Below are positions 23,500-36,681 of a stretch of DNA of 64,000 bases, one piece after another. The notes under the pieces are model-generated. The model made no database searches, was not told the DNA's origin, and was given only the letters and a program-made list of their open reading frames with translations. The DNA is taken from positions 104,870,898-104,934,897 of the forward strand of contig CM072810.1 of the NCBI GenBank assembly GCA_037013495.1. Reading direction: 5' to 3'. The position numbers were made by a program, and so were the translations under genes. The stretch comes from Hippophae tibetana (lineage: Eukaryota > Streptophyta > Magnoliopsida > Rosales > Elaeagnaceae). The first letter of the stretch is position 1, and each line of letters begins with the position of its first letter.

Positions 23500-26119
23500 A
23501 ATTAAGGACTTACTTTGTTCACGCTTGAATTATACTTAAATAAATCATTTGAACTCAATCACTTTAATATCTCAATCCCTCGCAAAGGTCTTGGTGTAGT
23601 ATCATGATCTTCTTCACCATTGAAATGTTTCTTTTGGTATCTAAACTTGTGTTCGGGTGGCAAAAATCTAATGTCTTCTATAAGACATATTTTGTCCATA
23701 AATAAGATAAATTGCAGAAGCATCATCGTTACATATAAGACATCTCATATAACCTTTTATTACATGTTTTGCTAAGTTTTCATAGGCAAGAAAATCATTA
23801 ATTGTCTATAAAAGACCATCTTCAAGTTAAAGTATTATTTTTTATATACATTATAAACATTAACATCATCATTCCACAATATCTTTAAGTCATCTATAAG
23901 AGGTTGTAAATATACGTCAATATCAACTTCAGGTTATTTTAGCCCTCATATCAATAATATTAGCATCATAAATTTTCTTTTAATTCACAACCAGGGAGAA
24001 ATGATATATATTACCATAATTACCTACCAACGGCTATTCCTATTACTAAGGAAACTACATGGATTAATTAGTAGCAATGACAAGATAAATATTACGCAGA
24101 TCAGATGCAAATTCAAGGATAAATTATCTACTACTTTCAAATTTGGAGAATTTGAAGGATGGCGTAACGCTCTATCATTATATTGATTTTCTGAATGCCA
24201 AGTCACATCTTTGATATCTCTTCACTTTTAAAAAATCTCTAAAAGCAAGAAATTGGAAGAAAGTATCAAAGAATCTTTACAGGTATACATTTCTTACGTG
24301 TTGTGTCATTTGTAGCCTACTTCCATATTGATTATTTGCATACTAGACAATAATCTAATGTCTCATATTATTTCTTATAAAGAATGTAGTCATTTAGACA
24401 AGCATGAATCTTATGATATTTCATGCCAAATCGACTAAGATAAATCTTCACTTCATACATTGAAGAAGACAACTCATTATCTTCAGGAAACATATATATT
24501 AGTATATTTAGCAATTATATGAATCCATTGTCCGAAGAACCGTATTTTGCCTTCATATTGTACAAACGAACCAATCCCAACATTTTAGTGTATTTCTTAC
24601 ATTTTGGATACAACGACTTTTTAACATTTTTCAAAAGTTTTTTAAAAATTTTGGGGTCATCCTCATATAATTAATCTTTCACATCATGAAAAATATGTTC
24701 CGTCTGTACATTATGTCTGGAGTGTCTATCGTGATAGGATGTATCTAATCCACTCCCATCCTTATTTATCTTTTTTCCTATGAGTATTATCAATATTTTC
24801 TCTATGATAATATCAACATTTATAACTCAAAAAAATACCATTACGAATAAGGTGATACTTAACCTTATCAATATCATGAAATTTCTCATTTTTACATTTG
24901 ACACATGTGTATCGAAATATATTGATTTCACTATTACTATTTCTACGAGCGAATTCCAAGAAAGTCTATACTATATAAATATAGTCATGCTCAATTCTAC
25001 ACTTTAACATCTATGATTTGTCCATTTTCTATTAAACGCATTAAACATATTAAATGTGTTCCTAATAAATATACATATATTAATAACCAATATATTTTTG
25101 ATTTTATTATATGAAATTTATAAATTATTATAATATCAATCAAAACATCATATAAAAATAAATACTCAAAATTTGAATAATTAATAAATTCATTGTAATT
25201 TTAACAATATATAATGTTCTTTTTACATATAAATAATCTATTAATAATAATAATATAGCAACCTCGTAAATATATATATGAAAATAATTAAGCTAAATAG
25301 ATAAAAAAAAAATCCTTATATTCTAAGTTTGGACAAAAATAAACAACCTATATATATATATAAATAGTCAATAACACATGATATACATTAAAAAATTATA
25401 AAAATAAACTTTAAATTCACAAAAATAAATATAAAATATAAAAAGATGAATCATAAGTGCAAAATAGTTTATATAAATACTTACAAGAATCAAACAAGTG
25501 AAAAAATAAAGAAAAAATATGTTTGATAAGTGAAAAAATATAGAAAAATAGGTAATAAAATATTGAGTGTTAAGCTCTAAAAAAGGGGATGGATCTAGAT
25601 TAGTAAGTGGATGGGAACAAAACACCTAGCGGATGGTGTCGAAAATGGTCAAAAATAGACAATATATGAGGGTGTCGCATGAGGAGAGAAAGAGAGAAAA
25701 TAGGAAGCAACAATAAGAACTATCGGGGGAGGGGATGAAGAAAAGGGGAAAAATCCAATTACCATCGGTCCTTCGTGTCAACTAATATTATACGTGGCAC
25801 GTAGCATTGATTTTACATGTCAATCGATGTGATGCCATGTGTAGTATCGGTTAATACGTAGGACCAATACATGACATATGAGTTGATGTGTACAACTAAT
25901 CTACACAAGACTTTGCATCGATTATACACGTCAATTTATGCTAATTATTATTTTTTAATATTTTTTACTTTTAAGTCCATTTAAAGTTAGTTTTTTACTA
26001 TAATCGATTTTAAATTCTAAATCGATTGATAGACATATCAACTGAAAAATTATTATAAGTCGGTTTTTTCTTATAAGTAACTTTAAAACTCTACTTAAAT
26101 ATCTTTTATTGTAGTAGTG
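23500..26119 (-). mobile_element. degraded CACTA (En/Spm) element, right end preserved
   Basis: Much of 23.57-25.03 kb is a diverged copy of the CACTA element at 36827-40569. For example, sequence around 23.6 kb matches that around 38.3 kb, and 24.0-24.2 kb matches 38.7-38.9 kb, all in the antisense direction of a TNP2-like transposase with many stops. The right terminus GTAGTAGTG at 26111-26119 is the complement of a CACTACTAC CACTA end, with subterminal AAGTCGGTTTTTTC at ~26060. I did not find a matching left end, so the left border is approximate and the element may be truncated. Confidence 0.7.
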
Positions 26120-26237
26120 TATAAAATTTCTTTATTTACATGTATACAGAGAAAATAATCTCTAAATTTTGAATATGAGTTATTGGTCGGATATTTCTTT
26201 ATTTATGAGATGATAAAGTGTTAATTTTTTTATAGAT

Positions 26238-26868
26238 ATGGATCGAAGACTCTTGGCAATTTACATGTTGTAGTTTTGGTATTCGACAACCGCATGTATA
26301 AATCTCATGTTGTTGTTGGTGTTTTATGATATGGTAAAAAAATAAAAATGAAATGACATGAGAAAAGACTAGAATATTTGGATAGTATTATAGGTATTAG
26401 TGACTTTCAATGTGTATATCAACTAAGAATTGATATAAGAACTTTTGGGTCATTGTGTGAGTTATTGCAAACCAATGTAATTAGTAAGCCAAATGGACTC
26501 AAAGTCCCAACTGGTAAGAAAGTATAAATTTTATTTCATTTTCTTTCTTTACTTGTATAAATACATTTTAAATTTTTTGTGTCTGCATTGGATTACTAAA
26601 GATACGATGGGCTATTTTATGGTGTCTGCCATTTTTCCCATACGAATCTCAATGTAGCATAATCCTAGCTTGTTGTCTCCTTCACAATCTTATTAGGAGG
26701 CAGATGTCAATAGATCCCATGGAATATGAATTTCCTAATGAATCAAATGAGCATGAAGATGATGATGTTAACATTGCAACAATCGAATCTTCCAAGCAAT
26801 GGGCTACATGGAGGAACGATCTAGCAAAACAAGTGCACATTGAGTGGCGAGGGACTAGGTGCCATTAG
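26238..26868 (+). pseudogene. PIF/Harbinger (HARBI1-like) transposase, internally deleted
   Basis: An N-terminal block reads MDRRLLAIYML (26238) and, after a stop and a frame change, RLEYLDSIIGISDF and LRIDIRTFGSLCELLQTNV (~26355-26480). This fits the helical N-terminal region of plant HARBI1-like nucleases (pattern RMxxxxFxxLCxLL). After a deletion that removes most of the DDE nuclease, the C terminus follows: ESQCSIILACCLLHNLIR, RRQMSIDPMEYEF and SSKQWATWRNDLAKQVHIEW, ending with TAG near 26868. These are hallmark C-terminal motifs of the family (CCxLHNxIR, W..WRDxLA). Not functional. Confidence 0.7.
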
Positions 26869-26869
26869 A

Positions 26870-27840
26870 TTATTATATCTTAGCTATTTCATCTTTTGAG
26901 CATTTTTTTGCGTTATAATGTGGACTCAAGTTTATAAATTTATCATTTACATTAAAGCTTGATTATTATATTAATATGAACATTTTAATTTGAAGAAGAA
27001 TACATTGATATTTGATTACATATTTTATTCTAAAAATGAATGGTAATAAATCTCAAGAGTAAGTTAGAAAAAAAATACTAGAAGATAATGAACTAAAGCT
27101 GAAGAAGAAGTATTATTGAACATATATTTAATGAAATAGTGATTATTGGTATCACTCGTGACAATGATTGTCGTTTTAGAGAAACATTTGAGTGCGAGCT
27201 TTGCTTATATAAGAGTTAACCCACCTATTGAATCTAAGTTAGAAAGTTGGAGAAGTAATATGATATTATTATGACATGCTAGACAACAGTGAAGAAGCTT
27301 GGAAATCATATTTGTAGGTAAATAGTTATGTTTTTATCTGTGTTTAATATCAATTAAATGTTAAATGTTAAATTATAATATTTGAAGACTAGTATATACT
27401 TATGCTTTTGTTGTTATATCATTTGCTTTTCAGTGCTAGGGATAAACATCCAAATTAGATAGTTCGGTACAGCTTAATCAAGCTTTTTGTGTAGTATTAA
27501 GTTAAACAAAATATTAGGATATTGTCATATGTGCATTTAATTATTAAATAGTTATATGTAATGGATTGACATGCTCGTGTTGAATGAAATTTAGATAAGT
27601 TTTTAACTTATAACTTATTAATTACTGTTGTTGATGTTGTTTTAAGAATAATTAATTACCTCGATAATTACAAACTCTTTAAATATCTGCAACCTGAGTG
27701 GTTAAAATATATGTTTCAATGTGAACTGCTAACGTATGTTGCAAACGAAAAATTTAAATGATCCGATTATCTTAAAATTAAATAGATTTAAGAACTATGT
27801 ATCTTAATATGGATGTATGAGGTTATGTATGTATTTATTG
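26870..27840. other. AT-rich intergenic DNA, no gene seen
   Basis: No conserved frame recognised. The stretch may include flanks of the Harbinger remnant, but no terminal inverted repeat was found. Confidence 0.5.
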
Positions 27841-28406
27841 CAGAATGTCCCAATCGCCAAAACCAAAATGTATATTCGATTCCACTAAACCCTAATTTCA
27901 TTCCCTCCCTTTTCAATTATCCCAGTATTGTAGTTGGGTAAGCTCCATTGCCTCCATTCACTAAGCCAATAGTCTTCACAGTCCGCTCTAGCCCGTCAAG
28001 TATTCTACTCGGTTTGGTTTTACATATCGGTAGGTGATCTGTGTAACTGGGCTTCTCGTTTCAAAAAGGTCACGATTTTATGGTTTTAATTTTGTTCTTT
28101 ATGATTGCAATTGCTGACCTTATATGGTACTTTAGTGATCTGATATGGTGTTTATGTACCTTTGGATTATTCAAATTTGTTATTATTAACTATTCGATAT
28201 ATTTCAATTTGGATTTCGAGGGCTCTTTTTAATTTAATTATGGCTTAGGGTCTTACAAACTCTTGAGCCACGAACTCACGAGGTGGCTGCTGACTGAGGG
28301 AAACAGTTAAAGGATATTCAGACAATCCAATGTTTAGTAGTGAGTTAGTGACTGTTCTCAAAATCTCTCAACACTGAGAGATATTGTAGCTTTCAGTTTT
28401 GCAGCA
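27841..28406 (+). promoter_or_regulatory. cystathionine beta-lyase 5' region with probable 5' UTR intron
   Basis: Base composition shifts from AT-rich intergenic to balanced, pyrimidine-rich leader sequence around 27.88 kb. A good donor (ATCG|GTAGGTGATCTG, GT at 28030) and an acceptor right before the start codon (TTTTGCAG ending 28404) suggest a leader intron of ~375 bp, leaving only CA before ATG at 28407. This is inferred from splice consensus alone. Confidence 0.5.
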
Positions 28407-31400
28407 ATGATCGCTTTTTCTTCCAGTAGCAGGCCATTTCATGCTTCTATCTTCAATGATTTCCGCTACATTGTAAGGCCTTAGACTCTCGTTTTCAGAT
28501 CGTCTCTTTTTATGTTAATAGTATTATTTTAGCTTGTGCCTTTTCCTTTTGAAAATAATTTGAGAATGGAATACAAAATAAAAGACTATCCTTTGATCTT
28601 AATGTTCAATTTTGTGATCAGATGGATATTGAGAAAACACCGTACTAAGAGCTGTAAAATATGCTATTTTTCACCTTTTGTTTTTGTTTGGCTTCAAATT
28701 CATATTTGTCTTGGCTTAGTTTTTGTGAATGATCTATCCTTGTGTTAATGCCATTGGAATGCTGATTAAATATAGAGGAAATTTGAAAAAGCTGTTGATT
28801 TTTTTTTAATCCCCAGAGAAATTTTATCAGTGTCATTAGTTGAAATTTATCGAAATTTCTACACTTTTTGAAAGAAGTTTATACTGTAATCTGCTTCTTC
28901 TTTTTTCTTGGTTAAAAGTTAGAAGTGTTTAAGGTGGTCTGATTTATAGTTTCCATTGATGTTTGATAGGGTTTAACAACTGCAACATTACCGGCAAGGT
29001 TCAGAAATGTTCATCTAAGTTTTGGGTTCTGTGAGCAAGCTATTTTGAGCAGAAATCGGCAATTCTGTTTTGAGAAAATTAAAGTGAATTGTTTGGTTGA
29101 TAAAACTATGGATTTGAGCACAGCAGCTTTGGTTGAAGATGTTGCAGGCTGTTTAGAAGGCAAGAATGTTGTTATGTGAATGATATCTCTATTGAAATGT
29201 TTTTTTTTCCGTTGTTAACTTGTCATACTGGTTGCAGATATTAAGCTGCAAGAGCCAAGCGTATCAACAATGCTGATGAATTTTGAAAATGAGTTTGATC
29301 CTTTTGGGGCAATGAGTACCCCACTTTACCAAACAGCTACTTTTAAGCAGGTGGCTTGAGAGAGTTAGTTAGATATATGCTCATTTGGGATGTCATACCC
29401 ATCCATGCTTATCCTTGTTTGTATGAAACTTTTTGATCAGAAGCATATTCATCCTTTTGATATCCTATAAATTTTAGGTGCTTTTCAATTGTGTATTTTC
29501 TCCATCTGTATCTTTTTGTGCAGCCTTCAGCAATAGAAAATGGTCAGTATGATTACACTAGAAGTGGAAATCCTACACGAGATGTTTTGGAAAGGTATGG
29601 TTTTAGTTGATGTACATGGAGTGCAGTTATAATGGCTTACTTGGACTATTATAATACAGCTACTTCACGATGGCTCCATTCTCCTCCATCCCCTCCTGTT
29701 TCTGTCTTCAAGTTTCTATTTCTAATTTTCATCTGCTTTCTCAGATTATTGGCAAAGCTTGAAAAAGCTGATCAAGCATTTTGCTTCACTAGTGGAATGG
29801 CTGCTTTGTCAGCTTTAACTCATCTTGTTGGGACTGGTATTTTGTGTTTTACAATTTTTCTATTTATATGATTAAGTTGGCCAAGTTATTCTTATTATTA
29901 TTTGTCTGAAATGATGCGTGCATGTATGTTTTAATATGATAATTGTTTGAACCTTTACAAGTATAAATAATAATGCATACTAACTTTGGTCCCCAAAAAA
30001 ATATTGCATACTAAATACTTGTACAATTATCTTATAATGGCTATGTTGGTTTTATCATAGTACCTTGTTTTTGGTTGGACTTTCGTCCTATTTATGTTTT
30101 TTTTACTCTACAAAAAATGTAACACTGAATGTCCTTTTTGTCATTTGATTTTTTTTCCCGCTGATTTTAATTCTTTTCGAGCCTTTTCATTTGAATGTTA
30201 TTCTTTAATGGTATTAAATTGATTCCAGGCAAGGAGATTGTAGCCGGAGATGACATATATGGTGGCTCTGATAGACTGCTGTCAAAAGTAGTTCCAAAGA
30301 CTGGGATTGTTGTGAAGTTAATATCACCTGTCTCTTATTTTCTTATGAATATTGACTAATCCTAACGTGTATTAAATATTGTAATACCTAAATTATGCAG
30401 ACGAGTGAACACAAGTGATTTAGATGAGGTGGCATCTGTCATTGGTCCTAGTACAAAGCTTGTGTGGCTGGAGAGCCCTACCAATCCTCGACAAATTATT
30501 TCTGATATTCGTGTAAGCTACCTTATTTTATTATCTAATTGATTATGTTTCTCCTTTTGTACTATTGAGATTAATATGGTGAGATTCAAGGTCCACAAGC
30601 TCCAAGTGCAAATATAGAAGTTATAATGTACCTGGTAATATCAACGAGCCTACTCAAGTTTGAAGTTAGACATCAAACAATTTGCTATTGAACACTTCTG
30701 TGTTGGTCTTAGCCTTGCCATTCCATTCAATCTCTAAATTCTTAGAAGATGTTGACAAAGTATTTTATCAAATGTCATTTATTTGTAGTGGCCATTTTGA
30801 GGACTAAAGATGTGCCTGTTTCTTCAAATATATCTCTTTCCTTTTCCTTACCTTTTATTAGCTAGTTGCAATTGGGTTTTGGAATATTGTTGGAGTTCTA
30901 CCACAGCTTACCAAATATAACTGATTCAGACCATTTTTTTCATGTTTTTAATAATAGGGTAAACTAACAAATGTACCACCGAAATATTAAGAAAATTACA
31001 AACTTACCATCTAAGTGTACGGGTTACAAATATAACACCGAAGTACCATAAGTGTTATAAAAATATCATCCCTTTGTAATTTATGATGCTTTAGTTATAT
31101 ATTTGTAACACGATAATGTTACAACAGTACCATGTTATGTGGTTGGTATTTTGTAATATTTATGGTACTTCAGTGTTATATTTGTAATTTGATAAATTTA
31201 AATGATACGTTTACAACTTTTTTAATACTTCGGTGGTGTATTTGTTAATTTACTCTTAAGAATATTTTGACAACTTGGAATCACCAGAATTATTGGATTT
31301 CAATTGCCAAAATTCCTAAATTAAACTTTGTTTCATCTGCATTGCTTTGAGTTGGATTTAATATGCTGGTGTGCATGGGTGAGAGATTAAACCATTCAAA

Positions 31401-33003
31401 TTTGTATGATATTAACTATGGTTTCTACAAGCATCTGGGAAGTTTCTTTTTCTGAATTTCTGTTCATTTTATTCATATTTATTTCTTTTCAGAAAATAGC
31501 TAAGATGGCGCATGAGCATGGTGCTCTTCTGATGGTTGATAACAGTATAATGTCCCCGGTTTTGTCACAGCCATTGGAATTAGGAGCAGGTACCAAGAAG
31601 TCTTCAATTTTAGGTTTCAAAAGTTAATAGTTACATTCTTTCTTTTCAACTGGATTCAACATTGACTAGTCTATCCTTTCTACAGACATTGTTATGCACT
31701 CAGCGACGAAGTTCATTGCCGGACATAGTGATTTGATGGCAGGTGTACTGGTTGTGAAAGGGGAAAGGTCTGCGTCCTAACTCCAGTTTTACTATGGACA
31801 TCAGGTTGTATCCCTTTATGTAATTCCTTTTCTCTCACCCCCCCTTATGTTCATTCAGCTTGGCAAAAGAGTTGTACTTTCTACAAAATGCTGTAGGCTC
31901 TGGTTTAGCCCCATTTGACTGCTGGCTTTGTTTGAGAGGAATCAAGACCATGGCCTTGCGCGTTGAGAAGCAACAGGTACAATTTCATGCCTGCCTCTAA
32001 TAATACAATACATCCTTATCCTATCATGAGGAAGTATCTAAAGGGCATCCTTAATAGATGAGGACTAAAACGTCAACTTCATCTATTACATGTGCATAAA
32101 AATGTCTCTGAGAATGGCTTTGATGCTTTATCCAGTTTCCTAGTTCATATAATAACCCATCTATGCCTCTGTATACTTGAAAACCTACTTGATGATTTTC
32201 TTATGGTTCCACTTGTTGGCAGGACAATGCGCAGAGGATTGCTGAGTTTCTTGCCTCTCATCCACGGATCAAGAAAGTTAATTATGCTGGTCTTTCTGGT
32301 CATCCTGGACGTTCCCTACATTATTCTCAGGTACTTGCACAAGATGTAATATGAGTTTGATCCTATAGTCTCCAAAACCTATTTTATCAAAATTTTACCT
32401 GAATCCCTTTATCAGGCAAAGGGTGCAGGATCTGTGTTGAGTTTTTTGACGGGATCATTGGAACTTTCAAAGCATATTGTTGAAACTACAAAGTACTTCA
32501 GCATAACTGTCAGTTTTGGTAACGTTTTACCTTCCTCAGTATTATTTCTTCTGAAAATTGGATGGACCAAAAGATAAAATAGAAAAAGGTATTTATGATT
32601 AGTAATTTAGTACCATTTCTTAACATCTTGGAACATTAGATGGAGAATAACAATGCTTGCAATTTTTATCTTGATTTTTTACCTTGTGCTGATTGTCAGA
32701 TACTCTGATTTTTTAATTAAAAATTGAACTGAAACTAAGAGAAATAAATTAAAGCATTAGGTCTAGGTGCTTCAGAAACATAACAAAGTGACTCAACTCA
32801 TCATGTGGGTGTTATCTCTATTAACAGGTAGCGTGAAGTCCCTCATAAGCATGCCTTGCTTCATGTCTCATGCTAGTATACCAGCTGAGGTGCGTGAGGC
32901 CAGAGGTCTTACAGAAGATTTAATTCGTTTATCTGTTGGGATTGAAGATGTAAAGGATCTAATTGATGATTTAGACAATGCACTGAGAACTGGGCCTCAA
33001 TAG
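28407..33003 (+). CDS. CBL: cystathionine beta-lyase, plastid, 13 exons
   Basis: Catalyses the PLP-dependent cleavage of cystathionine to homocysteine, pyruvate and ammonia (EC 4.4.1.13), the penultimate step of methionine synthesis in plastids. Exons: 28407-28472, 28970-29159, 29238-29350, 29524-29594, 29745-29836, 30229-30316, 30401-30512, 31493-31589, 31686-31767, 31859-31976, 32223-32330, 32416-32518, 32828-33003; 1416 nt, 471 codons, close to the ~464 of the Arabidopsis enzyme. Seen: a Ser-rich, basic N terminus typical of a transit peptide (about residues 1-70), then [31 protein letters not shown] (PLP phosphate contacts), [55 protein letters not shown], the PLP lysine in [12 protein letters not shown] (Lys near 285), and [19 protein letters not shown] near the C terminus. 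Intron 2 uses a GC donor (AAG|GCAAGA). Intron 7 carries a MITE. The protein reads intact. Confidence 0.96.
30957..31255. mobile_element. Mutator-like MITE in CBL intron 7
   Basis: A 299-bp element with long terminal inverted repeats. The left end GGGTAAACTAACAAATGTAC pairs with the complement of the right end (GAGTAAATTAACAAATACAC), and pairing continues inward through CACCGAAATATTA. It is flanked by 9-bp target duplications TTAATAATA (30948-30956) and TTAAGAATA (31256-31264), matching at 8 of 9 positions. Long inverted repeats plus a 9-bp duplication fit a non-coding Mutator-like MITE. It has no open frame. Confidence 0.75.
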
Positions 33004-34330
33004 GTTCCTGAGAATTAACTCAGTTGTGGTGCTGAACTTGGAGTTCTATCTGATTACGTGAGATGAACATGATTGAATCAGTCAATGCTTGCAGACAAGG
33101 GTCATTTATTCTATCAGTTGTTTCCAATAACATAATTGTTTGCAATTATATTTTGGGTTTCAATTTTATTTTTAATCAAATCCACAGTGGGTGGATGTTG
33201 GGAAATGACCCTCAGAATTTTACATGGTATGTAATTTAATGAAATGTGTACGTGTAGAACATGTATTTTTCTAGAACAGAGCGATTGAAAAGATACTAGC
33301 TCATAATTTATGATCTTGCTATCTCTTCGCATTGAACTACATATTGTTTGGAGATTGAAAATTCTACCATTTGAAGCCTGTTTTATAAAGTGCATGTGAA
33401 GTTATAAACCTTAAGGTTGGGATGAATTTATGGAAAGATTTAGCCGCATAGGGCCAAAAAATACAGCGTTACATTCACTGATGTCTCTTGCCTTTTGTTT
33501 TGTTGCAAGTGTCAAACTGTTTTTTTTTAAATTATTATATTATTAATCTTGCTTACTCTTAATTTAGCTTGGGAATGTGGGGAGATTTTCTAAGTCATCG
33601 CTAGTAGTAGGGGCAAATTATGAAGAAATTTCTCAAATGAGGTTTGAACTCGCAATATGGGCACTACTTTATCACCAAATATATGTTCAAATTGATTTTG
33701 AAATGCATGGGAAAAATATGGGATTAAAAAAAAGGTTGGAAGAAAAGTTCAAAAAAATTTAAGAAAATGGGTTTGAACTCTTTTATTTATATAGTAATCA
33801 ATTCATAAAAAATTAATTGCATAATTTCATTCTTTTCTTTTTATGTTATACATTTAATATTTTTCTCATTTTTTTTCATACAATTTTAAGATCAAAACCT
33901 ACCCATAATTGATGTATCATTTCTATCAACGACATTGAGATAATAACAACTCGACTTCAATAAGTCAAATGATCACGTTAGAGTATTGATGGATGGATTC
34001 TTATTACTATATATTCTCCAAGTTTTAACATAAAATACCTTAGATGTCCTATATATCTCGTAAAAGGTTTTCATAAATAAAAAGATATTGGATATAATTC
34101 AAACATGTGATTCAAAATATAAAAGAGATAGTTTTATTTCTTAACTATTAAGTAAACCAAACCAAATTTCAGAAAGTTACTATTGAATCCTTGGAACTAT
34201 TCTAACTTTAAAGATCATCACGGTGGTATTGATTAGGTCCTTTCAGAAAGAAAAAAATCAAAATAAAAAGAAATTTTAATAATCTAACAATCACATAAAT
34301 GGATAGTATATTAACAAGTTTCTTTTTCAT
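33004..34330. other. CBL 3' UTR then gene-free DNA
   Basis: The first few hundred bases after the TAG at 33001-33003 are plausible 3' UTR. Beyond ~33.5 kb the sequence is AT-rich without recognised coding or element ends. A short stretch at ~33630-33680 (GAGGTTTGAACTCGCAATAT) resembles a tRNA-like B box of repeat origin. Confidence 0.5.
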
Positions 34331-34332
34331 TT

Positions 34333-34447
34333 TTTTTTTGAATTCATATTGTTCACCACATCAAGATGACAGGATTTAAACCTATGATCCTCTATATTTA
34401 AAACAGATGTGTTGACCAAACTGCGCTACATTTTGTCTCACCTCCTT
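34333..34447 (-). mobile_element. SINE-like tRNA-derived repeat
   Basis: On the minus strand the order is an A-box-like TAGCGCAGTTTGG (about 34415-34427), a B-box-like GGTTTAAATCC (~34374-34384) at tRNA-like spacing, and a short 3' A-run (minus strand of the T-run at ~34330-34340). This is the layout of a tRNA-derived SINE head with tail. A proper tRNA acceptor stem is not evident. No target duplication was identified. Confidence 0.45.
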
Positions 34448-36528
34448 GTTATTTAAAGGACGAAGTCGCTTAAGCTCATATAGATTTTACTTTTTTTTTT
34501 TTTTTGCAGAGAATTGCGGTTTTTTTTTGTTTTTGTTTTTATTTACTTATTTTTGCTGAATTCTCAATTTTTTTTTTCAAGCATGCAGTATGAGTTTCCT
34601 TCCATATTTTTCTTTGTCATCAAGTTGTACACATATTCAAGCGTTGGAGTTAAGTAATTTTGTTAATATGAATTTTGTTTAGTTTCTATATGATCTACTG
34701 TCGACAATTAATGTTGTACATCCCAAGTTGAGTTGTATTGTAACTGATGTGTTAGAATAATGTTTTAGGTTGATAGATATTGGAACTTTAAGATCAAAGT
34801 TTTAGTTTTTTTATGGTAGGAATGCTACCTTTTATTGCAAGGGATATATAATTATCGATTTGTTTTCATATTTTTATATTTATATTATATAGTGTGAAAA
34901 TTTTATTCTTATTATCATTGTCTATAAGGTGAATGACGTAGCTCATTATCTCGTTACTTTATAATCCATATTTATTAAACAATTATTATTTTTATTTCTA
35001 TTTTATTGAATATATTATATTATATATATTGAACATTTTTTAATTGAAAAAAAAAACCATAATACTTTATTTGAGTTGAGATTTTAATGCATTCTTTAGA
35101 GTTGAATATTTATGTATCATTTTTAGTGTATAATTATATATATTATCAATATTTAATAAATATGTGAACAAAAATGATTAAAAATATAAAGTTTTTATTG
35201 TATAAATATAAAAAATTTATTTACGTTTTTACCAATCATTGGTAACAAAAAAAAACAAAAATGAGATATTCAAAATTAATTCTTCTTTTTATTGCATAAT
35301 GAGGACGACATTATAATGTTATATTTTGAAAATTTAATTAAATAAGCATTTTATTAAAGTGACTATACAAATAGTGGAAATGAAATGATGATGACTTGAT
35401 GTCTAAGCCAGGTATGTCTTCCACCATTAAAGAAATCTAGATCATATACATTTGATCCAAATCTATCTAGACACTACCAAAGTTGAAGCCCTCCACTAAC
35501 ATCTCAATTACATCTACTCGTCAACTATCATATTACATCTAAATTCTAATGTTAGCCATCATCTTGTTACTCTTCGGAACAATCATTCACACAATGCGGT
35601 TAATCAATTGCAATTGAAAATAATTGAAATAAAAAAAAAATCATTCACATTTATCAAACTAGATAATATTTTATATTCTTTTCTTATACATTCTTTTGTT
35701 GCAAACATATTTAATATATTATAATTTATTTCATAATTTTTTAAATAACACAATATCATCCTTAATATTTATAAATTTCATAAATTTAAAATTAATTATG
35801 ATATGACTTTATTTTTAAATTTATATAGTCTTTATTCTATAACTCAGTGCATAACTTGGTATCTAAATTATTACAAAATTTATAATTTAATCAATAACAT
35901 TTTAATATAATTTATTGTAATCGAGTGCAGCCAATTTAACAAAAAATTAAATATACGAAAACAAAATTTCAACTTAAAAATATTGAGAAATAAATTATAT
36001 ATATATAACACATGCATTGCATTAATTTATTAAAATATTAAAAATAAATATTACTAAATTTTATTTTAATTAAAATTATTATTTTAAAAAATTAGCATGA
36101 ATTTAATATTTTATTAAAGATAAATGCCAGTATATGAATAAAATATTTTATAAATTTTTAACAGGTTTTTACGTTAATATTCTCTTGAATAGGTCAAGTT
36201 AAAAAATTGTTAGGATGACAAATATATAATACTTTAACCTAAAAAAATATTTCAGACCTTTAACAACAAATTTTCTTTTGCTTAGGACTTTATACAAGAA
36301 TGAACTTGAAAGCAAACTGTTATAAAGTCGTCACTGATGCGTAGTCCTTTTTATTTATTGAAATAATGTGTATGTATTCCTTAAAGCCATAAATTATCAC
36401 CTGGCTGGTATCTGAACATAGAATTATTAATTATTATGAGTATAAAAGGAGGCCATTAAGACTTAAACTAGCAGGTCATTTTTTCTCCGCTCACTTCATC
36501 ATTGAAAATTTTGCTAGGGAGATTTATT
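34448..36528. other. AT-rich intergenic DNA, no feature recognised
   Basis: Homopolymer T runs near 34490-34520, otherwise AT-rich sequence without coding signals or identifiable element ends. Confidence 0.55.
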
Positions 36529-36631
36529 CATGTTCGGATTTTACTCATAGTATCACAAAATCACATGATATAACTTATTGAGAACCATTATCACAAAAAT
36601 AACTTAAAAATAAAGAAAAGGAAGAATAAAT

Positions 36632-36681
<50 letters not shown>

